Shown: piece after piece, positions 27,641 through 35,454 of the stretch
Layout: each line of letters opens with the position of its first letter
Position numbering within the stretch: position 1 is the first letter of the stretch
Assembly: GCA_016871755.1 (NCBI GenBank)
Contig: VHCJ01000009.1
Coordinates: 51,914-115,913, forward strand
Origin: Verrucomicrobiota bacterium
GTDB taxonomy: Bacteria > Verrucomicrobiota > Verrucomicrobiia > Opitutales > Opitutaceae
DNA length: 64,000 nucleotides
Direction of reading: 5' to 3'
The notes under the pieces: model-generated
The model's input: only the letters and a program-made list of their open reading frames with translations
Databases searched by the model: none
What the model was told of the DNA's origin: nothing
Made by a program: the position numbers and the translations under genes

Positions 27641-29078
27641 GATGCCGGAAACACCGCTCCCCCCGGGAGCGCACGAAGGTGGGCGCGAGTCGGCGCCGGC
27701 GCCGGCGCGCGGGGTGTGCGTGGGTGCAAGGGTCGATGGATCTCCCGTGCGCCCGCGCGAATGCGGTGCGAGGGTCGATCGATCCCCGGTGCGCCCTGAT
27801 GAATGTGCAGCCACGTGGAGCGCGTGGCGTGACGGAGCTCCGATCCCCCGTGCGGCCGCGTGCGGGGATGCGAAAACCCCGCGCGCCGCGGTCGCATGGC
27901 TCGCCCGGAGCCGGGAACGCTGCGCGCCGTGGATCAAGCGGCGCTGCGACGCGGCCGGCGCCTCGTTCCGCTGCGGACCGGACGACGCCGCCGCGGGCGG
28001 GCCCGGGCTGAGCGGCGTCGCTTCCCCCGGCGGCGTCGCGAGGTGGAGAGTCCTTTCGGGCTTCGTTGCCGCTGCTCTTTCGTTTGCCGCAGGGGTTTCG
28101 GCGGCCTCGGCGGAGGTGGGCACAGGCGCAGGCGCGAGCGCAGCAGGGGGAGCGGGAGGAGGGGCTGGGTCCGGAGCGGCGGTGGGGTTGGGAGCGGGCG
28201 CGGTGACGCAGACGAGGACGCTGCTGCAGGAGCTGAACCTCCCGGCGATCTGGTTCCTCGTCGCTTGCTCGGTCCTGATCGTCTGGCTGGTCATCGACCT
28301 CTACCTGCGCAGCGCGCGGCGCGAGCTTTTGCCGGCGGCGACGCTGGCGATGGTGCGGGCGAGCTTTCGCCGCGGGGACTTTCAGGCGGCGTTCGACGCC
28401 TGTGCGGGGCGAACGGGCCTCCTTGCGACGGCGGTGCTCGCGGCGTTGCGGCATGCGTCGGACGGGAAGGCGGCGAGCGAGGACGCAGCGGCGGGGGCGC
28501 TGGAAGCGGGTCAGGCCCGTCTGCAGACCCGCATCGCGTACCTGTCGGTCATCGGCGTGATTGCTCCGATGGTGGGCTTGACGGGCACGGTGCTCGGGAT
28601 GATCGACGCCTTTGCCGCGATGGGGCAGCCGGGGGCGGCGGATCCGGCGCGACTCTCCGGGGCGATCGGGCACGTGCTGCACGCGACGGCGGGAGGCCTG
28701 ATCGTGGCGATCCCCGCGTTCGTGCTTCATTACGTGCTGCGCAGCCGCGTGGCGCACGCGGTGCGGGCGGTGGCGGATGAAGTGCAGGAGTTGTTCCGTG
28801 GCTTCCCGTATGCGAGCCGGGCCGGGGTGGATTTCCGCGGGGCGGAGCGCGGCGTACCGCGGGCGTTCGATCCGCCTCCGGCACCCCCGGGTGCGGTGGC
28901 CTCGCCCCCCGGTGCGGAATTTGGTGAACCGTCTGCCGCGGCGGCCCACGGGAGGACGGGGCCGGCGAATCCTGCATGGGCGTCGATCCCACCGGCGACG
29001 CCGTTCTCCGGCGTGGCGATGCCGTCGGTGAGCGCGCCTCCCTCGTCGGAAGACCGCAACGGGCTGCCTCTGGCCTGA
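27612..29078 (+). CDS. ExbB/TolQ/MotA-family proton channel protein with long N-terminal extension
   Basis: 488 residues. The channel domain begins near residue 205: transmembrane helix LPAIWFLVACSVLIVWLVIDLYL, then a cytoplasmic loop, then IAYLSVIGVIAPMVGLTGTVLGMIDAF and LHATAGGLIVAIPAFVLHYV, the two conserved helices of ExbB/TolQ. The C-terminal tail (370-488) is Pro/Ala rich. Odd points: 145 Arg/Pro/Cys-rich residues precede a good internal signal peptide (ARWRVLSGFVAAALSFAAGV), and this leader includes a 14-residue tandem repeat. No ATG or GTG sits just before the internal signal. The protein should form a proton-driven motor with the two ExbD proteins that follow. Confidence 0.85.
   Translation: MKSMISMKSMMPETPLPPGAHEGGRESAPAPARGVCVGARVDGSPVRPRECGARVDRSPVRPDECAATWSAWRDGAPIPRAAACGDAKTPRAAVAWLARSRERCAPWIKRRCDAAGASFRCGPDDAAAGGPGLSGVASPGGVARWRVLSGFVAAALSFAAGVSAASAEVGTGAGASAAGGAGGGAGSGAAVGLGAGAVTQTRTLLQELNLPAIWFLVACSVLIVWLVIDLYLRSARRELLPAATLAMVRASFRRGDFQAAFDACAGRTGLLATAVLAALRHASDGKAASEDAAAGALEAGQARLQTRIAYLSVIGVIAPMVGLTGTVLGMIDAFAAMGQPGAADPARLSGAIGHVLHATAGGLIVAIPAFVLHYVLRSRVAHAVRAVADEVQELFRGFPYASRAGVDFRGAERGVPRAFDPPPAPPGAVASPPGAEFGEPSAAAAHGRTGPANPAWASIPPATPFSGVAMPSVSAPPSSEDRNGLPLA
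27724..27807 (+). repeat. 42-bp imperfect tandem repeat in the exbB leader
   Basis: Two 42-bp units (starting at 27724 and 27766, each opening gtgc.agggtcgat) encode the 14-residue pair GARVDGSPVRPREC and GARVDRSPVRPDEC. The region lies between the start codon and the internal signal peptide of the ExbB-like protein. Codon phase is preserved. Confidence 0.8.
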
Positions 29079-29087
29079 GGCCCTCCC

Positions 29088-29510
29088 ATGGCTGCCTCGC
29101 TCGGTGACGGGGATGACCCCGGTTTTCAGATCGCGCCGATGATCGACGTGCTGCTCGTGCTCCTGATCTTCTTCATGAGCATCGCGTCGACGGCGATCAC
29201 GCGCTACGACCCGACGATCCAGCTGCCGGTCGCGCCGGCGGCGGCTCCGCGGGAAGAGGAAGCGCCGGTGTGGGTGGTGAACGTGGCGTGGGATGCGGTG
29301 ACGGCGCGGGCGAGCGTCCGTTTTGAGGAGCAGGACATCGCGTTGCCGCAGCTGACCGCAGTGCTGACCGAGCGCCGGAGCCGCGGCGGGTCGGCGCGCC
29401 TGCTCCTCCGCGGGGACGGGGCCGTGCCGGTGCGTCACGTTCAGGCCGTCGTGGCTGCGGCGGCGGCGGCCGGCGTCGCCGAGATCACCTTCGCGGCCCT
29501 CCGCTCATGA
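29088..29510 (+). CDS. ExbD/TolR-family protein (first copy)
   Basis: 140 residues. The single transmembrane helix with the conserved Asp of the family is at the N-terminus: FQIAPMIDVLLVLLIFFMSIAS. The periplasmic domain ends in GVAEITFAALRS, and [15 protein letters not shown] matches the helix before the last strand. ExbD pairs with ExbB to use the proton gradient. It is unusual in carrying PMIDV followed by few residues to the membrane exit, but all family elements are there. Starts nine bases after the ExbB-like gene and overlaps the second ExbD by four bases. Confidence 0.9.
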   Translation: MAASLGDGDDPGFQIAPMIDVLLVLLIFFMSIASTAITRYDPTIQLPVAPAAAPREEEAPVWVVNVAWDAVTARASVRFEEQDIALPQLTAVLTERRSRGGSARLLLRGDGAVPVRHVQAVVAAAAAAGVAEITFAALRS

Positions 29511-30094
29511 TCGCGCGACGTGGCCGGAGACGCGGGCGGCCCGGGACGCTCGCCGAGGCGGACCCCGGATTCCAGATCGCGCCGATGATCGACGTCGTCT
29601 TCGTCGTGCTTGTCTTCTTCATGGCCCTGGCGGCCCAGATCCGCGTGGAGCGTGACCTCGCCTTGCGCCTGCCTGGTGCGGCGGTGCCCGGTGCGGCGGC
29701 GTTGCCCGAGGAGGAATACACGGTGGCGGTGGGACCGCTGGGCGAGATCAGCTTCAACGACGAACCCTGTGATGGACCGGAATCTCCCGACCTGCCGCGC
29801 CTCCGGGCCCTGCTCGACGCGCTGCGCGCCGCGGGGGGAGCGAGCACTGCGGCGGGGGCGAGCACTGCGGCGGGAGCAAGCGCCGTGGTTGAAGTCAGCG
29901 CCTTGGCAGGAGCAAGCGCCTTGGCAGGAGCAAGCGCCGCGGGGGGAGCGAGCGCCGTGGCGGGGATGACGCCGGGACGGGACGAGGGACCGGTGGTCGT
30001 GATCGCGAGTGACCCGGCGTCGCGGTACGAGGATGCGTTGGCGTCGGTGGGGATCCGGCGTGTTTCGCTGGCGGGGGAGGAGGATCCGCCGTGA
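29507..30094 (+). CDS. ExbD/TolR-family protein (second copy) with 18-bp repeat insert
   Basis: 195 residues. The helix and its Asp are clear (FQIAPMIDVVFVVLVFFMALAA). The periplasmic domain is split by a low-complexity segment (about residues 109-156) of six-residue units such as LAGASA and AAGAST, encoded by 18-bp repeats. After it come VVVIASDPASRYEDALASVGIRRV, the expected final helix and strand. Two adjacent ExbD genes are common in PVC bacteria. Overlaps the VWA gene by four bases. Confidence 0.88.
   Translation: MIARRGRRRGRPGTLAEADPGFQIAPMIDVVFVVLVFFMALAAQIRVERDLALRLPGAAVPGAAALPEEEYTVAVGPLGEISFNDEPCDGPESPDLPRLRALLDALRAAGGASTAAGASTAAGASAVVEVSALAGASALAGASAAGGASAVAGMTPGRDEGPVVVIASDPASRYEDALASVGIRRVSLAGEEDPP
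29831..29974 (+). repeat. 18-bp minisatellite inside the second exbD gene
   Basis: Seven full 18-bp units plus one partial unit run from 29831 to about 29974. Two are identical (TTGGCAGGAGCAAGCGCC at 29903 and 29921), while others differ at a few positions, and one (29885-29902) is diverged. The length is a multiple of three, so copy-number change would keep the frame. Confidence 0.9.
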
Positions 30095-31536
30095 CTGCCC
30101 CCGCCTCGGTGGTGCGGCGCGGGCCCCTGCGCTGGCGCGTCGGGTTGCCGGTGCTGATCAGCGTCAGCGTGCACGCGCTCATCCTTGCGGTGGCGGGCGT
30201 GTACGTGGTGCGAGAAGTCACATCGGCGCGGCGTCCGGAGTTCGCGGCGGCGCCGCCGCCACCGGAGCGTCCGGCGGAGCATCGCGTGCAGATCGCGCGG
30301 CGGGCCTCCGGCGCGGCGGCGGCGGCGGCCAATCCCGCGCTGGCGCGGATCACCTCGGCGGCCTCGGTGGCGGCGTTCGCGTTGCCGGAGCCGGCCGAGC
30401 CGGTGGGACGGGGCGGGAGCCTGCTCGGGACCGGCCTGAACGCGGCCGCCCTCGGCGTCGGCGCGGGCCCGGGGCTGGCCACCGCGCTCGGGTCGTCCGG
30501 AGCGGGTGGACGCGGGTTGATGTCGCTGACCTTCCTCGGACTGACCGCTCCGCGCGTCAGTCGCGTGGTGTTCGTCGTCGACGTGAGCCGCGACCTGATG
30601 GACATCCGCAAGGGCGGCTTCGAGGCCTTTGCAGTGATCCGGAACGAGATCGCGCGCCTCGTCACGCAGCTCCCCCCGACGGCGCGGTTCGGCGTCGTGC
30701 TCTTCGGAGCGGCGTCGGGCGACGTGAACCGCTTCGCCGCCGAGCTCACGCTCGCGACGGCGACGCACAAGGAGGCGCTGGTGGCGTGGATCCGTCCGCT
30801 CAACGCCCGTCCGGATCACCTCGGCACGCGGTCGGCGGGTGCGTACCTTGGCTGGAAAGAACGGGAGCTCCCGCGGGCCGGGCTGGACGCCTCCCTCCTG
30901 ACGCCCCCGTGGCTTCGTGCGCTGCGCGCGGCGCTGGAGCTTGAACCGGACACGGTCTTTCTCGTCACTGGTGGAGCCTCGACGGCGCTGCGCCCGCGCA
31001 GCGACGAACGCCGGGAGACCCTGGAGCGACGCAACGAACTGGAGAAGGAGCGCCTCCGCCGCCGCGGCATTGATCCGGAGAAGGTCGGCGAGCTGCGGCG
31101 GGCGGCGCTGGCGAAGGCTCGGCGGGAGCTGGAGGAAATCAACCGGCAGCGTGTGGCCCAGGGGAAGTCGCCCTTCATCGTGAGCGACACCAAGCGCGTG
31201 TTTCAGCCCGACTTTCAGGAAGAGCTGCGCCGTTCCGGATTCACGCTGGTGCTCGATACCCAGGGGTGGACGGACGCGCGCGGGGACCCCATCTGGGAAA
31301 TGGGGGTCAGTCCGCATGAGAAAGTGCCCTTCACGGAGGTGCTTACCCACGTGGCGCGCCTGCAGGCGGCGCTGCTGCGTGAGCGGGCCGCCGTGCACAC
31401 CCTCCTCTTCGTCGGCCCGAACGAGCAACCCCGCGAGCCCGCGGAGCAGCTGACCGCCCTGGCCCGGCGCAACGGCGGGCAGTTCACGGTCCTCACCGCC
31501 CGCTCCCTCGCGGCGCTGGGAGCGGCTCCGCCCTGA
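30091..31536 (+). CDS. Membrane-anchored VWA-domain protein, last gene of the Exb operon
   Basis: 481 residues. An N-terminal helix (LPVLISVSVHALILAVAGVYVV) is followed by a Pro/Ala linker like that of TonB or TolA proteins. From about residue 160 there is a von Willebrand A fold: RVVFVVDVSRDLMD gives a degenerate MIDAS (D-x-S-x-D rather than DxSxS), ARFGVVLFGAASGDV and DTVFLVTGGAS give later strands. A charged helical region (310-365) interrupts the domain. The position after ExbB-ExbD-ExbD, where TonB or TolA would be expected, suggests that it couples the motor to something outside the inner membrane; this is inference. Confidence 0.75.
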   Translation: MTAPASVVRRGPLRWRVGLPVLISVSVHALILAVAGVYVVREVTSARRPEFAAAPPPPERPAEHRVQIARRASGAAAAAANPALARITSAASVAAFALPEPAEPVGRGGSLLGTGLNAAALGVGAGPGLATALGSSGAGGRGLMSLTFLGLTAPRVSRVVFVVDVSRDLMDIRKGGFEAFAVIRNEIARLVTQLPPTARFGVVLFGAASGDVNRFAAELTLATATHKEALVAWIRPLNARPDHLGTRSAGAYLGWKERELPRAGLDASLLTPPWLRALRAALELEPDTVFLVTGGASTALRPRSDERRETLERRNELEKERLRRRGIDPEKVGELRRAALAKARRELEEINRQRVAQGKSPFIVSDTKRVFQPDFQEELRRSGFTLVLDTQGWTDARGDPIWEMGVSPHEKVPFTEVLTHVARLQAALLRERAAVHTLLFVGPNEQPREPAEQLTALARRNGGQFTVLTARSLAALGAAPP

Positions 31537-31651
31537 ACGGACGCTCCGGTCGCCGTTCGATCGGCTAGTCGCCGGCGCCGGTTTGCGGGCGCGGCCATCC
31601 GCCGGGTCCGTCGGGCTTGCGGCGCGCCGGCGGAGTCGCACAGTGAACGTC

Positions 31652-32038
31652 ATGGCCGTCAAAAAACTCCTCCACACGCGGATGCGCGTGAACGACATTG
31701 AACAGAGCGTCCGTTTCTACGAGCAGGTCCTGGGCCTGAAGGTCTCCCGTCGCCACACCTCGCCCCGCGGGGCGCAACTGGTGTTCCTGCAGACCCCGAA
31801 CAGCGAGGAAGAGATTGAGCTCTGCCAGATGCCCGCCGGCGCGGCGGACGTGGTGGTGCAGCCGGATCTGATGCACCTCGCGTTTGAGGTGGATGACCTG
31901 GAGACGTTCGCCCGCGAATCCGCCGCCAAGGGGCACCCCTTCAGCGATGGTCCGACCAAGACGAGCAGCGGCTCGATGATCGGGTTCATCGATGCCCCCG
32001 AGGGCTACGAGGTCGAGCTGATCCAGCGCGCGCGCTGA
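31652..32038 (+). CDS. gloA: Glyoxalase I / VOC family protein
   Basis: 128 residues from the ATG at 31652 (MAVKKLLHTRMRVNDI); a longer frame from 31583 adds 23 Arg-rich residues without family match. Lactoylglutathione lyases isomerise the hemithioacetal of methylglyoxal. The four metal ligands of GloA can be placed: H8, a Glu in EEEIELC (53-57), H75 and E122. IEQSVRFYEQVLGLKVSRR and GFIDAPEGYEVELIQR are the usual family blocks. It begins 115 bases after the VWA gene and is probably separately transcribed. Confidence 0.88.
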   Translation: MAVKKLLHTRMRVNDIEQSVRFYEQVLGLKVSRRHTSPRGAQLVFLQTPNSEEEIELCQMPAGAADVVVQPDLMHLAFEVDDLETFARESAAKGHPFSDGPTKTSSGSMIGFIDAPEGYEVELIQRAR

Positions 32039-32194
32039 GCTGCGGATCGCGCGGCGGCGTTTGCGAGCGGAGCCGGCGACGGTGACCGAGGGATCCGGTC
32101 GGCGGAGATGGCGGCGGCGGCATCGGCGCGGAGGTTCAGCGGGCGGGCGCCGATGCCGGCAGGGCTGCGAGCACGCCTGCGTGCGGCGCCGGGG

Positions 32195-33091
32195 TCAACG
32201 CCCTGCGGTGCGCCGTTCCCACGCGAAGAGGAACTGCTGGGCGAAGCCGGCGGCCGGGCCGAAGTGGACCCGGCCGAACTGCGCGAGGGCGGGCAGCTTC
32301 CAGTCGCGCAGGTCGTACCGCTCCGCCAACGTGCGGGCGATCCAGACATCGACGGGGAACGCCTCGAGGCGGCCCGCGCCGAAGAGCAGGACGCAGTCGG
32401 CGACCTTCTCGCCGACGCCGGGCAGGCGGCAGAGCCGCGCGCGGGCCTCGGCGTAGGGGGCGGCCTCGGTGGCTTCGAGCCAACCCGGCTCGGCGGCGAG
32501 GCGTTGCGCGGTGGCGTGGACGTAGCGTGCGCGGAAACCGAGTTGGCAACGGCGCAGCTCGGCCTCGGGAATCGCGGCCAGCTCCGCCCACGTGGGCAAC
32601 CGGTGGTGACCCGGGGCGAGCGCGGCGCCGTGGCGCTCGGCGAGCAGCGCGAGCATCTGCTTGATCTGCACGATCTGCTTGGTCGCGCTGCAGAGAAACC
32701 CCAGCAGCGTCTCCACGAAAGGCTGGCGCAGCAGCCGCAGCCCCGGGAAGGCGGTCACGGTGCGGGCGAGATGCGCGTCGCTCCGCCACGGCAGCGCATC
32801 GGTCAGCGCCGCCCACGGCGTGGCGAGGGCGAAGTAGTGCGCGACCAGCGGAGCCGCGTCGCGCGCGGAGCGGTTGAGCGCGCGCCAACCCAGGCGTCCG
32901 TCGGCGGAGCGCTCGACCTCCACGACCAGATCCGCCCACGTCCCGGTCCAGCGCACCGGCGTGTCCGCGGCGCGGGAGGCCCGCCAGCGGAAGGCCTGTC
33001 CGCCGTCGAGGATTTCCGCGAGGGTCCGATCATCCGGGGCGAACGTGTCCGGGAACGGCGTCCACGCCGGTGGCGGCGTCGGGGTGCTCAC
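32195..33091 (-). CDS. OGG1-type 8-oxoguanine DNA glycosylase/lyase
   Basis: 298 residues if started at the GTG at 33091 (VSTPTPPPAW), five bases after the rmuC stop; the open frame continues upstream inside rmuC but without homology. The N-terminal domain has the GQAFRWR motif of OGG1. The helix-hairpin-helix reads LCRLPGVGEKVADCVLLFG with catalytic K229, and the activating Asp is D248 in FPVDVW; their 19-residue spacing equals that of K249 and D268 in human OGG1. The enzyme excises 8-oxoguanine opposite C. Bacterial OGG1 proteins of this eukaryote-like type are uncommon but known. Likely co-transcribed with rmuC. Confidence 0.85.
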   Translation of the reverse strand: MSTPTPPPAWTPFPDTFAPDDRTLAEILDGGQAFRWRASRAADTPVRWTGTWADLVVEVERSADGRLGWRALNRSARDAAPLVAHYFALATPWAALTDALPWRSDAHLARTVTAFPGLRLLRQPFVETLLGFLCSATKQIVQIKQMLALLAERHGAALAPGHHRLPTWAELAAIPEAELRRCQLGFRARYVHATAQRLAAEPGWLEATEAAPYAEARARLCRLPGVGEKVADCVLLFGAGRLEAFPVDVWIARTLAERYDLRDWKLPALAQFGRVHFGPAAGFAQQFLFAWERRTAGR

Positions 33092-33096
33092 CGGGA

Positions 33097-34623
33097 TTAG
33101 TTGCCGCTCGGCAGCGAGCGCACGTTGACCTCGCGCAGGACGGTGGAGGCGGGCTCGAGCTCGCCCGGCAGGCGTTCGAGGTCGCCGGCCAGCTCCGCGG
33201 TTTCGCGGGCGCCGGGCAGGAGGCGCTCGTTGAACGAACCCACGGCGCTGTTGTAGCCCTTGCTGGCGGTCTCGAGTCCCTTGCCGACCTTTTCGAGATG
33301 GTCGGCGAAGACGCTGATGCGTCCGAGGAGTTCGCGGGCGCTGTCGCCGATCCGGCGGGCGTTTTCGTTGAGCTTGGCCTGCTGCCACTGCAGGGCGCAC
33401 GTGCGCAGCAGCGCGAGCAGCGTGGAGGCGGTGGTGATGATGACCCGTTGTTCGAGGGCCTCCTGGTAGAGCGTGCCGTCCTCCTCGAGGGCGGCGATGA
33501 GACCGCTCTCGAGCGGAACGAAGAGCACGGTGACTTCCACACCCTCGCCGAGGGCCTTGGCGTACTCGCGGGAGGCGAGGGCGCGGACGTGGGTGCGCAG
33601 CGCCTGGGCGTGCGCGGTGCGCCGGGCGGCGCGATCGGCGTCGGAGAGTGCCGGATCGAGGGAGTCGAGGTAGGCGCTGAGCGGCACCTTGGCGTCGATC
33701 GGCACGAAGCGCCCGCCCGGCAGCCGCACGGTCATGTCGGGACGCAGGCGTTCGCCGTCGTCGCCCTGCACGCTGGACTGCTCGCTGAAGTCGACGTTGT
33801 CGACCAAGCCGGCCATTTCGGCGACGTTGCGGAGCGACACCTCGCCCCAGCGGCCGCGTTGCCGGTTGTCCCGCAGGGCGCTGGAGAGCGTCTGGGCCGC
33901 GGTGGACGCCCGCTGCTGCAGGTCGGAGATTTGCTTCAGCTGCTCGCCCAGCGTCTTGACGTCGCCCTCGCGCTTCTCGCCGAGCTCCTTCACGAGCTGC
34001 TCGTTCTTCGCGAGCTGTTCCTTGAACGGGGCGAGCGTCGCATCGATGGCCTTCTGCCGCGACTCCAGATCCTGCTGGGAAAGCTTGTGCTGGCTCTCGA
34101 AGTGCTCCTTCGCCTGCTGGAACAGCGCCTGCGCGCTCTGCTTGAGCAGGTCGCCGCCGGTCGCCTTGAAGGTGTCGGTGAGCGCGGCCTTTGATTGATC
34201 GATCGCGGCCTTGAGATCGGTGATCGATTTCTCGCGCTCGGCGAGGACCTTTTCCATCGCCTGCTCCCGCTCCGCGCCCCGCGTCGTCGCCTCGCGCAGC
34301 TGCTGTTGCACCGCGGAGAGCTCGCGGGCGGTCTGCTCGCCGCGCGCCCGCTCGTCGACGGCCTGCTTCCCGAGTTCGGCGACCTGGGCCAGGGCGGAGT
34401 CGCGTCCCGTCTGCGCGGCGACGGCGCTCTGCTCGGCAGTGCGCAGGTCCGCGCGGAGGGTGCCGACGTCGGAGCGCAAGGTCTGCAGTTCCTGCTGTGC
34501 CGCCTGGGCTGCGGCGAGGGCTTGGGCCGAGGCGCGGGCCTTGAGCAGGAAGAACACGGCCGCGCCTGCGACTCCCGCTGCGCCGCCGACCGCGATGCCA
34601 ACCAACAAGGAAAAGCCGTCCAT
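33097..34623 (-). CDS. rmuC: DNA recombination protein RmuC homolog
   Basis: 508 residues from the ATG at 34623 (MDGFSLLVGIAVGGAAGVAG), which begins directly with the membrane anchor; upstream in-frame sequence is Arg-rich and unlikely. After the anchor comes a long coiled coil (about 30-215, rich in Q/E/A/L such as QKAIDATLAPFKEQLAKNEQ). The RmuC nuclease-like domain follows: RGRWGEVSLRNVAEMAGLV, RPDMTVRLPGGRFVPIDAKVPL (with the Asp-Lys of the PD-(D/E)XK fold) and VEVTVLFVPLESGL. Precedes the OGG1 gene by five bases. Confidence 0.92.
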   Translation of the reverse strand: MDGFSLLVGIAVGGAAGVAGAAVFFLLKARASAQALAAAQAAQQELQTLRSDVGTLRADLRTAEQSAVAAQTGRDSALAQVAELGKQAVDERARGEQTARELSAVQQQLREATTRGAEREQAMEKVLAEREKSITDLKAAIDQSKAALTDTFKATGGDLLKQSAQALFQQAKEHFESQHKLSQQDLESRQKAIDATLAPFKEQLAKNEQLVKELGEKREGDVKTLGEQLKQISDLQQRASTAAQTLSSALRDNRQRGRWGEVSLRNVAEMAGLVDNVDFSEQSSVQGDDGERLRPDMTVRLPGGRFVPIDAKVPLSAYLDSLDPALSDADRAARRTAHAQALRTHVRALASREYAKALGEGVEVTVLFVPLESGLIAALEEDGTLYQEALEQRVIITTASTLLALLRTCALQWQQAKLNENARRIGDSARELLGRISVFADHLEKVGKGLETASKGYNSAVGSFNERLLPGARETAELAGDLERLPGELEPASTVLREVNVRSLPSGN

Positions 34624-34793
34624 ACCGAAACCTGTAGTCCAGCCCTCGGCACGGAACGAGTGAAAAACCCGCGTTCCGCTCGCGCGGCCGCCCAGCGCGC
34701 GGGCGCGGCGGGTGCGGCGCGTGGCGGGCGCGCGGGCGCGGCAGGTGCGGCGGGTGCAGTCCGCTCCGGACGAGCAAGCGAAGGGGCGCTCGC

Positions 34794-35432
34794 TCAGGGA
34801 GCGGTCCAGAGCGAGCTCTGGCTCTGCGCGAGGATCCGGCCGGTGTCCGCGTCGCGGACGCTGAGGCGCCAGGCGACCGGACGACTCACGCCTCCCGGCC
34901 AGTCGGCGCCCGTGATGCCGAGGTGCAGGACAGGCTCGCCGGACGGGAGATCGAGGGCAAACCGGTGCATGACCACGTTGGCGCTGGCGGGCAGCACCCA
35001 CTCGAGCCGCACCTCGGATCCCGGCAGCGGCTGGGCGAGCTTGAGCCGAGTGAGAAAGTAGAAGCCCTCGCGCGCCGCGGGTTGGGTCCGCCGGACGATC
35101 CGGCCGCCCTCCCGCTCGCCTCCGTCAAACAATTCACCCACGGTCTTGAACGACTCGGCCGTCCGATACCCCGGCCAGATGCGGACGATGCTGACGGACT
35201 CAGTCGGAGCGGCAACCGCGGGAACCGGGCCCAGCGCCAGCAGCAGAACGAACGCACCCCAGAGGCTGAGGGCCCGGCGGCGAAGCGCGACGGGACGAGG
35301 CGCCTGAGTGCGCGCCGCGGAGCCGGAAGCGCCCGCGCGACGGGAAAGGGAGCGGGAACCCGATGGGTCGGCGGCACGGGACGCGGACGTGGAACGCGCG
35401 GGCGTGGGACCGGGGGCGGTTGAACGTGACAT
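34794..35432 (-). CDS. Exported protein of unknown function
   Basis: 212 residues. The first 50 are Ser/Arg/Pro rich and are followed by a signal-like helix (RRALSLWGAFVLLLALGPVPAVAAP, about 52-76), so the true start may be later than the first ATG. The mature part is a single beta-rich domain (VSIVRIWPGYRTAESFKTV, FYFLTRLKLAQPLPGSEVRLEWVLPASANV) that recalls small Verrucomicrobial exported proteins with an immunoglobulin-like fold. No function can be assigned. It lies between rmuC and the OppA-like gene on the same strand, 22 bases downstream of the latter. Confidence 0.6.
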   Translation of the reverse strand: MSRSTAPGPTPARSTSASRAADPSGSRSLSRRAGASGSAARTQAPRPVALRRRALSLWGAFVLLLALGPVPAVAAPTESVSIVRIWPGYRTAESFKTVGELFDGGEREGGRIVRRTQPAAREGFYFLTRLKLAQPLPGSEVRLEWVLPASANVVMHRFALDLPSGEPVLHLGITGADWPGGVSRPVAWRLSVRDADTGRILAQSQSSLWTAP

Positions 35433-35454
35433 CGGTGAAGCGGGGCCGTTGGGC

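Noticed and set aside
23336..28294. 1652-codon minus-strand open frame opposite the TPR/Exb operon
   Set aside because: Pro/Arg/Ala composition without any domain; the plus strand carries recognisable TPR and ExbB sequences.
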